Of a DNA stretch of 64,000 nucleotides, positions 27,410-36,333 are shown one piece after another (the stretch's first letter is position 1; every line of letters begins with the position of its first letter). The position numbers and the translations under genes were made by a program. The notes beneath the pieces were generated by a model. That model saw only the letters and a list, made by a program, of their open reading frames with translations, was not told where the DNA came from and searched no databases. Source of the stretch: Bacteroidetes bacterium GWF2_38_335 (GTDB lineage Bacteria > Bacteroidota > Bacteroidia > Bacteroidales > GWF2-38-335); contig MEOH01000011.1 of the NCBI GenBank assembly GCA_001769535.1, positions 1 to 64,000 of the forward strand, written 5' to 3'.

Positions 27410-27439
27410 TTGAGCAAAATCAATAAATTACTACATTTG
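27410..27439 (+). promoter_or_regulatory. Promoter of the seven-repeat/DUF7619 gene
   Basis: TTG (27410-27412), a spacer of exactly 19 bp and TACATTTG (27432-27439), 36 bp before the ATG at 27476. This fits the Bacteroidota primary sigma consensus. Confidence 0.75.
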
Positions 27440-27475
27440 CATATCAGTTAATAATAGTTCAAAAAGCCAAATGCT

Positions 27476-30091
27476 ATGAAAAAATTATTCTCGATTATTT
27501 TTGTTTTGACTTTTTCTTCCATGGTGAATTGTCAGGTACAGATTCAATGGCAAAAATGTTTGGGGGGAATAAGTGAGGAATATGCACGTTCTATTAAACA
27601 GACCGCCGAGGGTGGGTATATAGTGGCAGGATATACAAAGTCAACCGATGGCGATGTTTCCGATAATCATGGTTTATTAGATATGTGGGTCGTAAAACTT
27701 GATAATATTGGCAATATACAATGGAAAAAGTGTTTTGGGGGAACAAATGATGATTATGCATATTCAATTCAACAGACAAATGATGGTGGTTATATAGTGG
27801 CTGGTGCGACACAGTCAAATGACGGTGATGTTTCCGGAAATCATGGAGGAATGGATATGTGGGTAGTAAAATTAGATAATCTAGGAAATATTATATGGCA
27901 AAAATGTTTGGGGGGTACAGATGTGGATTGGGCATATTCAATACAACTGACAACAGATGGTGGCTATATTGTGGCAGGATTATCACAATCAAATAATGGA
28001 GATGTTACCGGAAATCATGGAGAAGGGGATATGTGGGTAGTAAAATTAGATAATCTCGGAAATATTCAATGGCAGAAATGTTTGGGAGGGAGTACAGGTG
28101 CAGGTTGGGAAAGAGCACTTTCCATTCAGCAGACCACCGATAGTGGCTATATTGTTGTAGGAACTGCTGTTTCAAATGATGGGGATGTTTCCGGAAATCA
28201 TGGAGGAAAGGATATGTGGGTAGTAAAAATAGATAATCTAGGAAATATTCTATGGCAGAAATGCTTTGGGGGAACAGCAGATGATTTGGGAAATTCGATT
28301 CAACAGACCACCGATGGTGGCTATATTGTTTCAGGAGATACAGAATCTAATGATGGCGATGTTTTAGAAAATAATGGTTTTTCTGATACATGGGTAGTTA
28401 AAATAAATGATATCGGAAATATTCAATGGCAGAAATGTTTAGGAGGGACAAGTTATGATTATGCAAAATCAATTCAACAGACAAGTGATGGTGGTTATAT
28501 ATTTGCAGGTAAAGTAAGATCAAATGATGGCGATGTTTTTGGAAATAATGGTTTATCTGATATATGGGTAGTTAAATTTGATAATATTGGAAATATTCAA
28601 TGGAATGAATGTTTTGGGGCAACAGGTAATGAAGAAGGATATTCAATTCAGCAGACCACTGATGGTGGTTATATAGTGACTGGTGCGACAAGTTCAAATG
28701 ATGGAGATGTTATTGGAATGCATGGATTCTATGATATGTGGGTAGTGAAACTTTTTGATCCAAATATTAGTGGTATAATATATCTTGATGAAAACGAAAA
28801 TCAAATTAAAGACATGGGCGAAGTAGTTGTTGCAGGACAAATGGTTAAGCTTGACCCCGGGCCTCAATTTACTTTCACAAATAATGATGGATATTATCAT
28901 TTTGTTGCTGAACCGGGTAATTACACAGTTTCTTTTGTTCCTCAACCTTTTTGGTTTTCAACAACAGATGATTATATTTTAAGCATAGATTCTGTTGATC
29001 ACCTTGTTGATAGTATTGATATTGGAGTGTTTACCTCAGAAAGCATTCCCGATGTTGCAATGTATTTAACAGGCGGATCCACCCGTGCAGGTTTTGATAC
29101 TCATTATTGGCTTACTTACAAAAATTGGGGTACTGTTAATACTTCGGGTACTATTAGTTTTGAGTATGATCCTTTGCTTACTTATGTTTCTAGTACAGTA
29201 ATCCCAAGTTCAATTATTGGAAATATTCTTGAATTTAATTATGAAAATTTAGGTCCGGGTGTGCAAAATGTAATTAGAACAGATTTTGTTGTTTCCGGTG
29301 TGGAAAATTTGGGCGACACCCTAATTTCGACTGCATTTATTACCCCAATAGACCCGGATAATTGTCTGGTTAACAATTACGATACCTTGCAACAAATAAT
29401 TACAGGTTCATACGACCCCAACGATAAAAATGTGAGTCCCGCCGGCATTGGCACTCCCGGATATTTGTTGCACGGAGAAAGACTTACTTACACCATACGT
29501 TTTCAAAATACCGGCAACGATACGGCTTTTAATGTGATTTTACGGGATACAATAAGCAATAATCTGGATTTTGAAACTTTCACACTTGAAGCATACAGTC
29601 ATCCCGTTAGCCTGGAATTGCATACCAATAACGAACTGTTTTTTAATTTTCAAAACATATTGCTGCCGGATAGTACTATAAACGAACCGGAAAGTCAAGG
29701 TTATGTCAGATATTCCATTTCACCGAAACCCGGACTTGCAGAAGGAACTCAGGTAACAAACACAGCTTATATTTTCTTCGATTTCAATCCTGCTGTTGTT
29801 ACAAATACCACTTTTAACACCTTTGTAAGTGAGATTCCTGTTTCAATAATTGAACAAAAATTAACACAAACCATTGCCTATCCCAATCCTTCAAAAGATG
29901 TTGTTTATATTAATTTACCCGAATCAACAAGCAAAATTGAAGTTTACAATATCAATGGTGAGAAATTGATTCAGATGATACCTGACAGGCAAGTGGCTGA
30001 AATTAATATTAGTTCATTTTCTAAGGGGATTTATTTAGTGAAGATATACAGCAATAAAGGAGTTGTTAATTCGAAGTTTATTAAGGATTAA
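27476..30091 (+). CDS. Seven-repeat propeller protein with SdrD-like and DUF7619 modules, T9SS-secreted
   Basis: 871 aa. Signal peptide (ends MVNCQ). Seven units of about 58 aa follow (20-425), each with 'WQKCLGG...DYA.SIQQT.DGGYIVAG', then 'SNDGDV.GNHG..DMWVVKLDN.GNI', compatible with one seven-bladed propeller. Next come an SdrD_B-like domain (about 430-500; IYLDENENQIKDMGE), a DUF11-like stretch (520-640), DUF7619 (about 643-790; YDPNDKNVSP, IRFQNTGNDTA, AYIFFDFNPAVVTNT) and a type A sorting domain (800-871; AYPNPSKDVV). The C-terminal half has the same module order as the proteins at 504-3356 and 55400-59965, whose N-terminal halves are unrelated to it. Confidence 0.9.
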   Translation: MKKLFSIIFVLTFSSMVNCQVQIQWQKCLGGISEEYARSIKQTAEGGYIVAGYTKSTDGDVSDNHGLLDMWVVKLDNIGNIQWKKCFGGTNDDYAYSIQQTNDGGYIVAGATQSNDGDVSGNHGGMDMWVVKLDNLGNIIWQKCLGGTDVDWAYSIQLTTDGGYIVAGLSQSNNGDVTGNHGEGDMWVVKLDNLGNIQWQKCLGGSTGAGWERALSIQQTTDSGYIVVGTAVSNDGDVSGNHGGKDMWVVKIDNLGNILWQKCFGGTADDLGNSIQQTTDGGYIVSGDTESNDGDVLENNGFSDTWVVKINDIGNIQWQKCLGGTSYDYAKSIQQTSDGGYIFAGKVRSNDGDVFGNNGLSDIWVVKFDNIGNIQWNECFGATGNEEGYSIQQTTDGGYIVTGATSSNDGDVIGMHGFYDMWVVKLFDPNISGIIYLDENENQIKDMGEVVVAGQMVKLDPGPQFTFTNNDGYYHFVAEPGNYTVSFVPQPFWFSTTDDYILSIDSVDHLVDSIDIGVFTSESIPDVAMYLTGGSTRAGFDTHYWLTYKNWGTVNTSGTISFEYDPLLTYVSSTVIPSSIIGNILEFNYENLGPGVQNVIRTDFVVSGVENLGDTLISTAFITPIDPDNCLVNNYDTLQQIITGSYDPNDKNVSPAGIGTPGYLLHGERLTYTIRFQNTGNDTAFNVILRDTISNNLDFETFTLEAYSHPVSLELHTNNELFFNFQNILLPDSTINEPESQGYVRYSISPKPGLAEGTQVTNTAYIFFDFNPAVVTNTTFNTFVSEIPVSIIEQKLTQTIAYPNPSKDVVYINLPESTSKIEVYNINGEKLIQMIPDRQVAEINISSFSKGIYLVKIYSNKGVVNSKFIKD

Positions 30092-30530
30092 TAGGCACCT
30101 TTTTTTTATTTTTTTTTGTAATATTATAAAAAAAGTCATAATCAATAAGTCAATAGTTAAAAACAAAAAAAATAACATTTATGAATAAATTATAACAATT
30201 GACGGAGAAAAAATTAGTCAAATAAAAGTAACCGATGTGAATGGAAGGTTAATAAAAAAACTGCAAATTTCAAATAACATCGTAACGATTGATTTAACAG
30301 GAAATGCAAAAGGTGTTTACTTTGTTAATGTAGTAACAAAAGAAGAAGTAATAATAAAAAAGATAGTGTTTGAATAAATAACGCAAGGTAACATTTTGTA
30401 TATGTAATGGTAGATAAAGTACTAAATATCAAGGTATGTAGCTCGATCAAGCTGTGTGGTGGTTTGACAGGAAACTACCACGCAATCTGCCACTACTCAT
30501 ACAATTTACTGTGAGACAATAAATAAAAAT
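30092..30530. other. Intergenic region with an orphan sorting-domain remnant
   Basis: Besides the remnant at 30189-30377 there is an imperfect inverted repeat near 30450-30482 (GTGGTGGTTT against AAACTACCAC), which may act as a terminator or attenuator. No gene is seen. Confidence 0.5.
30189..30377 (+). pseudogene. Orphan T9SS type A sorting-domain remnant
   Basis: The frame reads ITIDGEKISQIKVTDVNGRL, then GNAKGVYFVNVVTKEE and ends KKIVFE before TAA. This is the distal half of a type A sorting domain (strand, DVNGRL turn, KGVYFV, KKIV). The upstream YPNP motif and the body of the protein are missing, with a stop directly upstream (30186-30188). Confidence 0.75.
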
Positions 30531-32048
30531 ATGTACATGAAATCCATTTGCTTTTTACTAACCATCGTCATGGCATACATATCAAATGCCCAAAATATTG
30601 AATGGGCAAAATGCTATGGTGGATCAGATTTTGATTGCGCCACGTCAGTTCAACAAACAACAGATGGAAGTTTTATCATTGCTTGTCATGCAGGATCAAA
30701 TGATGGAGATATAAATAATAATAATGGGTTACGTGATTATTGGATATTGAAATTAACTGAATTTGGAGATACTATATGGACAAAATGCTATGGTGGTTCA
30801 AATTATGATGATGCTTATTCCATTCAACAAACCACAGATGGAGGTTATATTGTAGGAGGTAATTCAAGATCGAATAATGGAGATGTTCATGGTAATCACG
30901 GCTTATATGATATTTGGATACTAAAGCTTAATGAATTTGGAGATACACTTTGGTCAAAATGTTATGGTGGTTCTAGTGAAGAACATGCAGAATCAATTCA
31001 ACAAACCACAGACGGAGGTTTTATTATTGCTGGTTATTCAGGATCAATTGATGGTGATGTAAATGAAAATAATGGTTTGTCTGATGTTTGGATATTAAAA
31101 CTTAATGAATATGGAGATGCACTTTGGTCAAAAAGCTATGGTGGTTCAGATTTTGATTATTCTTATTCCATTCAGCAAACCACAGATGGTGGTTATATTG
31201 TTGCAGGCCTTTCAGAATCAAATGATGGTGATGTGAATGGAAATCATGGAACTAGAGATATATGGGTTCTTAAACTAAATGAGTATGGAGATACAACCTG
31301 GACAAGATGTTATGGAGGATCATATTGGGAAGAAACTAATTCAATACAACAAACCTCAGATGGAGGTTATATTGTAGCAGGTAGTTCATATTCAAATGAT
31401 GGAGATTTAAATAACAATAATGGGTTGAGCGATTATTGGATATTGAAGTTAAATGAATTTGGAGACACAATATGGACAAAAAGCTACGGTGGCTCAAATG
31501 ATGATTATTCTTATTCCATTCAACAAACCACAGATGGGGGTTATATTGTAGCAGGATATTCAAATTCAAATGATGGTGACGTATTTGGAAATCACGGAAA
31601 CAATGATTATTGGGTATTGAAACTTGATGAGTATGGAGATACACTTTGGACTAAATGTTATGGAGGCTCTGGTAGTGAAAAGACAGAATCACTTCAAAAA
31701 ACAACAGATGGTGGTTCAATCATTGTTGGTTTTTCAGAATCAAATGATGGTGATGTTAATGGCTTTCATGGATATTTTGATTCTTGGGTATTAAAGATTG
31801 ATGATTATACAAGTACTTTAGTACAGGAAACATATAAGAATATTCAAATTTATCCTAATCCAACTTATGGAATGGTAAATATAAAGTCAGATAAAGTCCA
31901 AAAGGTCGAGGTTGTTAATTTGATTGGTGAAGTAATATTAGTATCTCAAAATAAAATGATAGATATTAAAAATCAACCTTCTGGAGTTTATTATATCAAA
32001 GTTTTTAATGGAGAAGAAACAATAACAAGAAAGATTATAAAAATATAA
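30531..32048 (+). CDS. Seven-repeat propeller protein, T9SS-secreted (paralogue a)
   Basis: 505 aa. Signal peptide ends ISNAQ; the ATG at 30537 is an equally good start. Seven units of about 59 aa, of the form 'LW.KCYGGS..D.A.SIQQTTDGGYIVAG.S.SNDGDV.GNHG..D.WILKLNE.GDT', occupy residues 22-425. The type A sorting domain runs from about 438 (IYPNPTYGMV) to RKIIKI. A paralogue of exactly the same length lies at 38784-40301, and the repeats are cousins of those at 27476. One seven-bladed propeller is the simplest structural reading. No enzymatic residues are recognised. Confidence 0.9.
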   Translation: MYMKSICFLLTIVMAYISNAQNIEWAKCYGGSDFDCATSVQQTTDGSFIIACHAGSNDGDINNNNGLRDYWILKLTEFGDTIWTKCYGGSNYDDAYSIQQTTDGGYIVGGNSRSNNGDVHGNHGLYDIWILKLNEFGDTLWSKCYGGSSEEHAESIQQTTDGGFIIAGYSGSIDGDVNENNGLSDVWILKLNEYGDALWSKSYGGSDFDYSYSIQQTTDGGYIVAGLSESNDGDVNGNHGTRDIWVLKLNEYGDTTWTRCYGGSYWEETNSIQQTSDGGYIVAGSSYSNDGDLNNNNGLSDYWILKLNEFGDTIWTKSYGGSNDDYSYSIQQTTDGGYIVAGYSNSNDGDVFGNHGNNDYWVLKLDEYGDTLWTKCYGGSGSEKTESLQKTTDGGSIIVGFSESNDGDVNGFHGYFDSWVLKIDDYTSTLVQETYKNIQIYPNPTYGMVNIKSDKVQKVEVVNLIGEVILVSQNKMIDIKNQPSGVYYIKVFNGEETITRKIIKI

Positions 32049-32497
32049 ATTACAAGAGTCAATAAGTGTTAAAATGCAAACTGTAAAAGATGAAATAAAT
32101 ATGTAAATATTGATAGCCAAGTAATTCGTCTAGTCTAGCATTTAATGCCCAGGTGTAAAAACCACCAGTGTCAATCTGTAAACATCAACAATTAATCAAT
32201 AATCCTTGTCCTTTCCCCTCATTCCCTTCCATGTTAAATTCACCACATGGAAAAAACAATCGACATATTCTCAGCCATAATGGACATGCGAGAACTGATT
32301 GTGGTGCAGGAAGAGTTGAAATAGGAAAATGAATGAAAAGCTTCACTTAAGATTTTGTCTTTCAGTTAATAAGAAATTAAAAAAATGAAAGTTTTAAATC
32401 GGATATTCATATTATTATAAAATCCTTGGATGTGTTTTATCTGTTTAATATCTGTTTATATAGGTATCCATCATAAAGATTAAATAATTTTATATAT
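32049..32497. other. Intergenic region with a small mobile-gene fragment
   Basis: It contains the 26-codon fragment at 32247-32324 and otherwise A/T-rich sequence leading to the GloVer-repeat gene. No consensus promoter is seen. Confidence 0.4.
32247..32324 (+). pseudogene. Fragment of a small gene of the 'MEKTIDIF..I..MREL' type
   Basis: The frame ATG to TAG gives MEKTIDIFSAIMDMRELIVV plus five residues. Small Bacteroidota proteins of phage-like or mobile elements often start with a similar 'IDIFEAI..MREL' segment, so this may be the 5' end of such a gene cut by an early stop. The assignment is from memory of the pattern only. Confidence 0.35.
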
Positions 32498-32524
32498 TTG
32501 AATTTCCAATTCAATACAATAAAT

Positions 32525-35500
32525 ATGAGAGGAATATTTTTTTTTCTATTTTTATCAATTACGATAAATTCATATAATCAAAACACTTTTTGGGGAACAA
32601 CAGAAAGCGGTGGTGCTGGTCAAGGTGTAATATTTAAAACTGATGTGAATGGTAATTTTAAGTCTGTTGAACATATTTTTAATGGTATAAGTGGCAGTGC
32701 CGGATGCTATCATAGTTTGTGTCAATCTCCCAATGGTAAACTTTATGGATTATCTATAGGGGGTGGTACATTTAATTACGGTTCAATTTATGAATATAAT
32801 CCTATCTCAGATACATTAATTGAATTATTTTATTTTAATGGTGAAGAAACGGGTAAAGCACCCTATGGTAATTTAGTTATGTCAGACGAAGGTATTTTAT
32901 ATGGTATGACATGTAATGGAGGTAGTTTTGATTATGGTGTGATTTTTAAGTTTGATCCAATAAATAAAGTATATACAAAAATTTTTGACTTTAATTGGTC
33001 AAAAGGAATTCATCCTTATGGTAGTCTTTTTATAGCAGAGAACGGAAAACTTTATGGGATGACTTCTGCAGGTGGTGCAAATAATAAGGGTGTCCTTTTT
33101 GAATATGACACATATACTGAAGAATACAAAATAAAAGTTGATTTTGACGGAGCGAATAAAGGTAAAACACCATATGGAAGTCTTATTGAATTTAACAATA
33201 AATTTTATGGACTTACTAAAAATGGTGGGATTTATAATTGTGGAGTACTTTTCGAATATGATTATATTAATAATATTTTTATAAGAAAGGTAAGTTTTGA
33301 TAATTATACAATGGGAAAACATCCATATGGAAGTTTGATGAAATCTTCTGATGATAAGTTATATGGGATGACAAGTCTCGGGGGAATAAACAATGACGGT
33401 GTACTTTTTCAATATAATCCTTTGACAAGTGTTTTTGAAAAAAAAGTTGATTTTGACGCTGCAATTACCGGGTATTATCCTTTAGGAAATCTAGTTGAAG
33501 CTTTGAACGGAAGTTTCTATGGGATGACTTCTGAAGGTGGTGTTAATAATAATGGGGTTCTTTTTGAATTTAATCCAATTGATAATGAAATTTCTATTAT
33601 GATTAATTTTGATGAAACTAATTTAGGTAATTCGCCAAAAGGAAGTCTAATGGAATATTCCGATGGAAAACTATATGGTACTACATTATATATGGGTACT
33701 TTATTTGCATATGACCCAATAACTAATAATTATATAAAAAAGAAAACTTTTAGTAGTTCTATAAATGGGAATAGCCCAGTTTTTGGTTTATTATCATCAA
33801 AAAATAAAAAATTATATGGAATGACTAATGAAGGAGGAATAAATAATTTTGGTGTAATTTATGAATACGATCCAGCATTAAAGAAATATACTAAGCTTTT
33901 CGATTTCGATGGTGTGAACTCCGGTTCACATCCATATTCCGGTCTAATACAGGCTGATAATGGTTTATTATATGGTACAGCTGCAGGAGGTGGCAGCTAT
34001 AATTTTGGTGTGATTTTTTCTTTTGATATCGCAACAAATAATTTCACGAAACTTTATGATTTTAATGATTCAACTAGTGGCAGCTATCCTATAGGGAAGT
34101 TAACTCAAATTGAAGGTAATAAACTATATGGTATAACTAGAGAAGGAGGGTTACACGGTGATGGTGTAATTTTTGAATATAATCTTTCTACAAACATGTT
34201 TATTAAGAAATTTGACTTTTGGGATTATTCCTATGGTAGAGAGCCATACAATTCTATGATTCAAGCTGACAATGGAAAATTATATGGCACCACTTTATTT
34301 GGGGGATCCGAAGACTCAGGTATTATTTACGAATTTGACCCAATTACTGATATCTTTTCAAAAGTATTTGATTTTCCAGGTGAAAATGGTCAGTATCCAA
34401 GAAGTAGTTTAGTAAAGAGAAGCGATGGTATTTTATATGGATTAACCTCTGGTGGAACATATTCATTTAGTGAAACTATATATAGCTTAGATGTAAACAC
34501 AAATACACATACAGTATTATATACTTTCTCTGACGAGATTGATTGTAAGCCTATTAGTAATTTACTTCTTTCAGATGATAATGTATTATATGGTATTTCT
34601 TTTAGGTCAGGTTTGTACAACGGAGGAATATTATATAAATATGATATTGAAAATGACACACTGATTAAAAAATTTGATTTTGATTATAATAATGGAGCTA
34701 ACTCAGTTACTGGAAGTTTAATTGAAATATGTGAGCCTTCAATTGATTCATTAAATATTACATATTGTGGCACATTCACCTCTCCAAGTGGAAATAATAT
34801 TTGGTCTATATCAGGTAATTATGTAGATACGCTTGTTGCTTCAACAGGATGTGATAGCATTCTTTTTATAGATTTATATTTTTATTCATCTTCTGAAATT
34901 AGTGTTATTGCTTGTGGAAATTATACATCTCCAAGTGGTCATTATATCTGGACTGAATCAGGAATATATGTTGATACAATTTCAAATTATTTAGGGTGCG
35001 ATAGTATTATTACAATTAATTTGCAATTTAATAGTACTTCAACAATATATGAAAATGCATGTAATTCATACGTTTCACCAAGTGGTAATTATATTTGGAA
35101 TGAAACAGGATTATATATTGATACAATCCCTAATTATTTAGGGTGTGATAGTGTTATTAACATAAATCTTAGCATGTATACATCTTCCGTAATTTTTGAA
35201 TCAGCTTGTAAAGAATATTTTTCTCCAAGTGGTAATTATATTTGGACTGAATCAGGAATATATAATGATACTATTTCAAATTATTTGGGTTGCGACAGTA
35301 TTATCACAATTAATCTTTCAATAAATAATAGTGAATCAATTATAAATGAATATGCATGTGGGTATTATATTTCACCAAGTGGAAATAACATCTGGACAGA
35401 TCCGGGAATATACAATGATACACTATTAAATAGTTTTGGTTGTGATAGTATAATAACAATAAATTTGTACTTCTCAACTTATTCATATATTAGACCACAG

Positions 35501-36094
35501 GTTTGTGAATTTTATATTTCTCCAAGTGGAAATTACACATGGTTCGAAACAGGTCTTTATTCTGATACAATAGTAAATCATTTAGGATGTGATAGTGTAA
35601 TATCTATTGAATTAAATGTAAATAAAATTAATGTTTATGCCACAAGTGAGGGTCCATGTTTATCAGCAAATATTTCAGGTATTAATTATCAATGGGTTGA
35701 CTGCAATGATGCCTTTTCTCCGATTTTAGGTCATACAAGTGAAAGTTTTTGCCCTGAATTTGGAGGAAATTATGCCGTAATTGTTACTGAAAATTCATGT
35801 CAAGACACCTCTGAATGCATAATTTTTACTTCATCATTTCAAGTTGAAAAATTAGATAATAATAAAATACTCATTTTCCCTAATCCTTCAAATGGCAAAT
35901 TCAAAGTTGATTTGGGATACAATAAAGATTATTATGAAGTATCTATATTGGATATTTATGGAGAAGAAATATATAAAGATCAAATAATTAATAAACAATC
36001 AACGGAAATATACTTCAATAGTCCTGCAGGAATATATTTCCTTAAAATTGAATCTGAAAGAACTCATGACATTATTAAAATAATAAAACAATAA
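32525..36094 (+). CDS. GloVer-type 14-repeat protein with Cys/PSGN repeats, T9SS-secreted
   Basis: The start is put at the ATG at 32525, which begins the signal peptide MRGIFFFLFLSITINSYNQ. The first part (about 20-735) has 14 units of about 50 aa with 'KLYGMTS.GG.NN.GVLFEYDP.T..Y.KK.DFD', the GloVer-type tandem repeat, consistent with two seven-bladed propellers. Six Cys-containing units follow (about 740-1030; 'C..Y.SPSGNYIW.ESG.Y.DTI.NYLGCDSIITINL'), then a YQWVDC beta-sandwich domain (also found in the protein at 44600) and a type A sorting domain from about 1114 (IFPNPSNGKF). One unit near 33650-33720 is shortened. The codon usage is visibly more A/T-rich than in the VCBS genes 17168-25087. 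Confidence 0.9.
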   Translation: MRGIFFFLFLSITINSYNQNTFWGTTESGGAGQGVIFKTDVNGNFKSVEHIFNGISGSAGCYHSLCQSPNGKLYGLSIGGGTFNYGSIYEYNPISDTLIELFYFNGEETGKAPYGNLVMSDEGILYGMTCNGGSFDYGVIFKFDPINKVYTKIFDFNWSKGIHPYGSLFIAENGKLYGMTSAGGANNKGVLFEYDTYTEEYKIKVDFDGANKGKTPYGSLIEFNNKFYGLTKNGGIYNCGVLFEYDYINNIFIRKVSFDNYTMGKHPYGSLMKSSDDKLYGMTSLGGINNDGVLFQYNPLTSVFEKKVDFDAAITGYYPLGNLVEALNGSFYGMTSEGGVNNNGVLFEFNPIDNEISIMINFDETNLGNSPKGSLMEYSDGKLYGTTLYMGTLFAYDPITNNYIKKKTFSSSINGNSPVFGLLSSKNKKLYGMTNEGGINNFGVIYEYDPALKKYTKLFDFDGVNSGSHPYSGLIQADNGLLYGTAAGGGSYNFGVIFSFDIATNNFTKLYDFNDSTSGSYPIGKLTQIEGNKLYGITREGGLHGDGVIFEYNLSTNMFIKKFDFWDYSYGREPYNSMIQADNGKLYGTTLFGGSEDSGIIYEFDPITDIFSKVFDFPGENGQYPRSSLVKRSDGILYGLTSGGTYSFSETIYSLDVNTNTHTVLYTFSDEIDCKPISNLLLSDDNVLYGISFRSGLYNGGILYKYDIENDTLIKKFDFDYNNGANSVTGSLIEICEPSIDSLNITYCGTFTSPSGNNIWSISGNYVDTLVASTGCDSILFIDLYFYSSSEISVIACGNYTSPSGHYIWTESGIYVDTISNYLGCDSIITINLQFNSTSTIYENACNSYVSPSGNYIWNETGLYIDTIPNYLGCDSVININLSMYTSSVIFESACKEYFSPSGNYIWTESGIYNDTISNYLGCDSIITINLSINNSESIINEYACGYYISPSGNNIWTDPGIYNDTLLNSFGCDSIITINLYFSTYSYIRPQVCEFYISPSGNYTWFETGLYSDTIVNHLGCDSVISIELNVNKINVYATSEGPCLSANISGINYQWVDCNDAFSPILGHTSESFCPEFGGNYAVIVTENSCQDTSECIIFTSSFQVEKLDNNKILIFPNPSNGKFKVDLGYNKDYYEVSILDIYGEEIYKDQIINKQSTEIYFNSPAGIYFLKIESERTHDIIKIIKQ

Positions 36095-36096
36095 TT

Positions 36097-36276
36097 CAAT
36101 ATCCGTGGTACACGCTCAAAGAACTTGCAAAGTATTACAATGTTAATACCCGCACGTTATACTCCTGGCTGGTTCCCATCCGGCAACAATTGTTCGACAT
36201 GAACCCCATTAGAAAAAAAAGAATCCGGATTTTAATTCCAAAACAGGTGAAGCTGATTAGGGAGTTTTTGGGGTAG
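36097..36276 (+). pseudogene. Truncated small helix-turn-helix gene, copy 1
   Basis: The frame reads YTLKELAKYYNVNTRTLYSW (a helix-turn-helix), then LVPIRQQLF and RKKRIRILIPKQVKLIREFL and stops at TAG 36274-36276. There is no start codon: the frame abuts the stop codon of the GloVer-repeat gene (36094). The pattern resembles a small DNA-binding protein of mobile elements and is related to the frame at 63478-63660. Its last 120 bp are repeated at 38557-38676. Confidence 0.7.
36157..36276 (+). repeat. 120-bp direct repeat, copy 1
   Basis: From TTATACTCCTGGCTGG to GGGGTAG, it matches 38557-38676 with about six differences. The two copies flank the minus-strand gene 36334-38436 and have the same orientation. 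Confidence 0.85.
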
Positions 36277-36284
36277 GGTGTAAA

Positions 36285-36315
36285 TAAAAAAGCCGATAAA
36301 TAATCGGCTTTTTTA
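36285..36315. terminator. Bidirectional intrinsic terminator
   Basis: The stem AGCCGAT / ATCGGCT (36291-36309) with a 5-bp loop is preceded by six A and followed by six T, so it works on both strands. It separates the plus-strand GloVer-repeat gene and the HTH remnant from the convergent gene at 36334. Confidence 0.85.
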
Positions 36316-36333
36316 ATAAGATGCTGCTATTTG

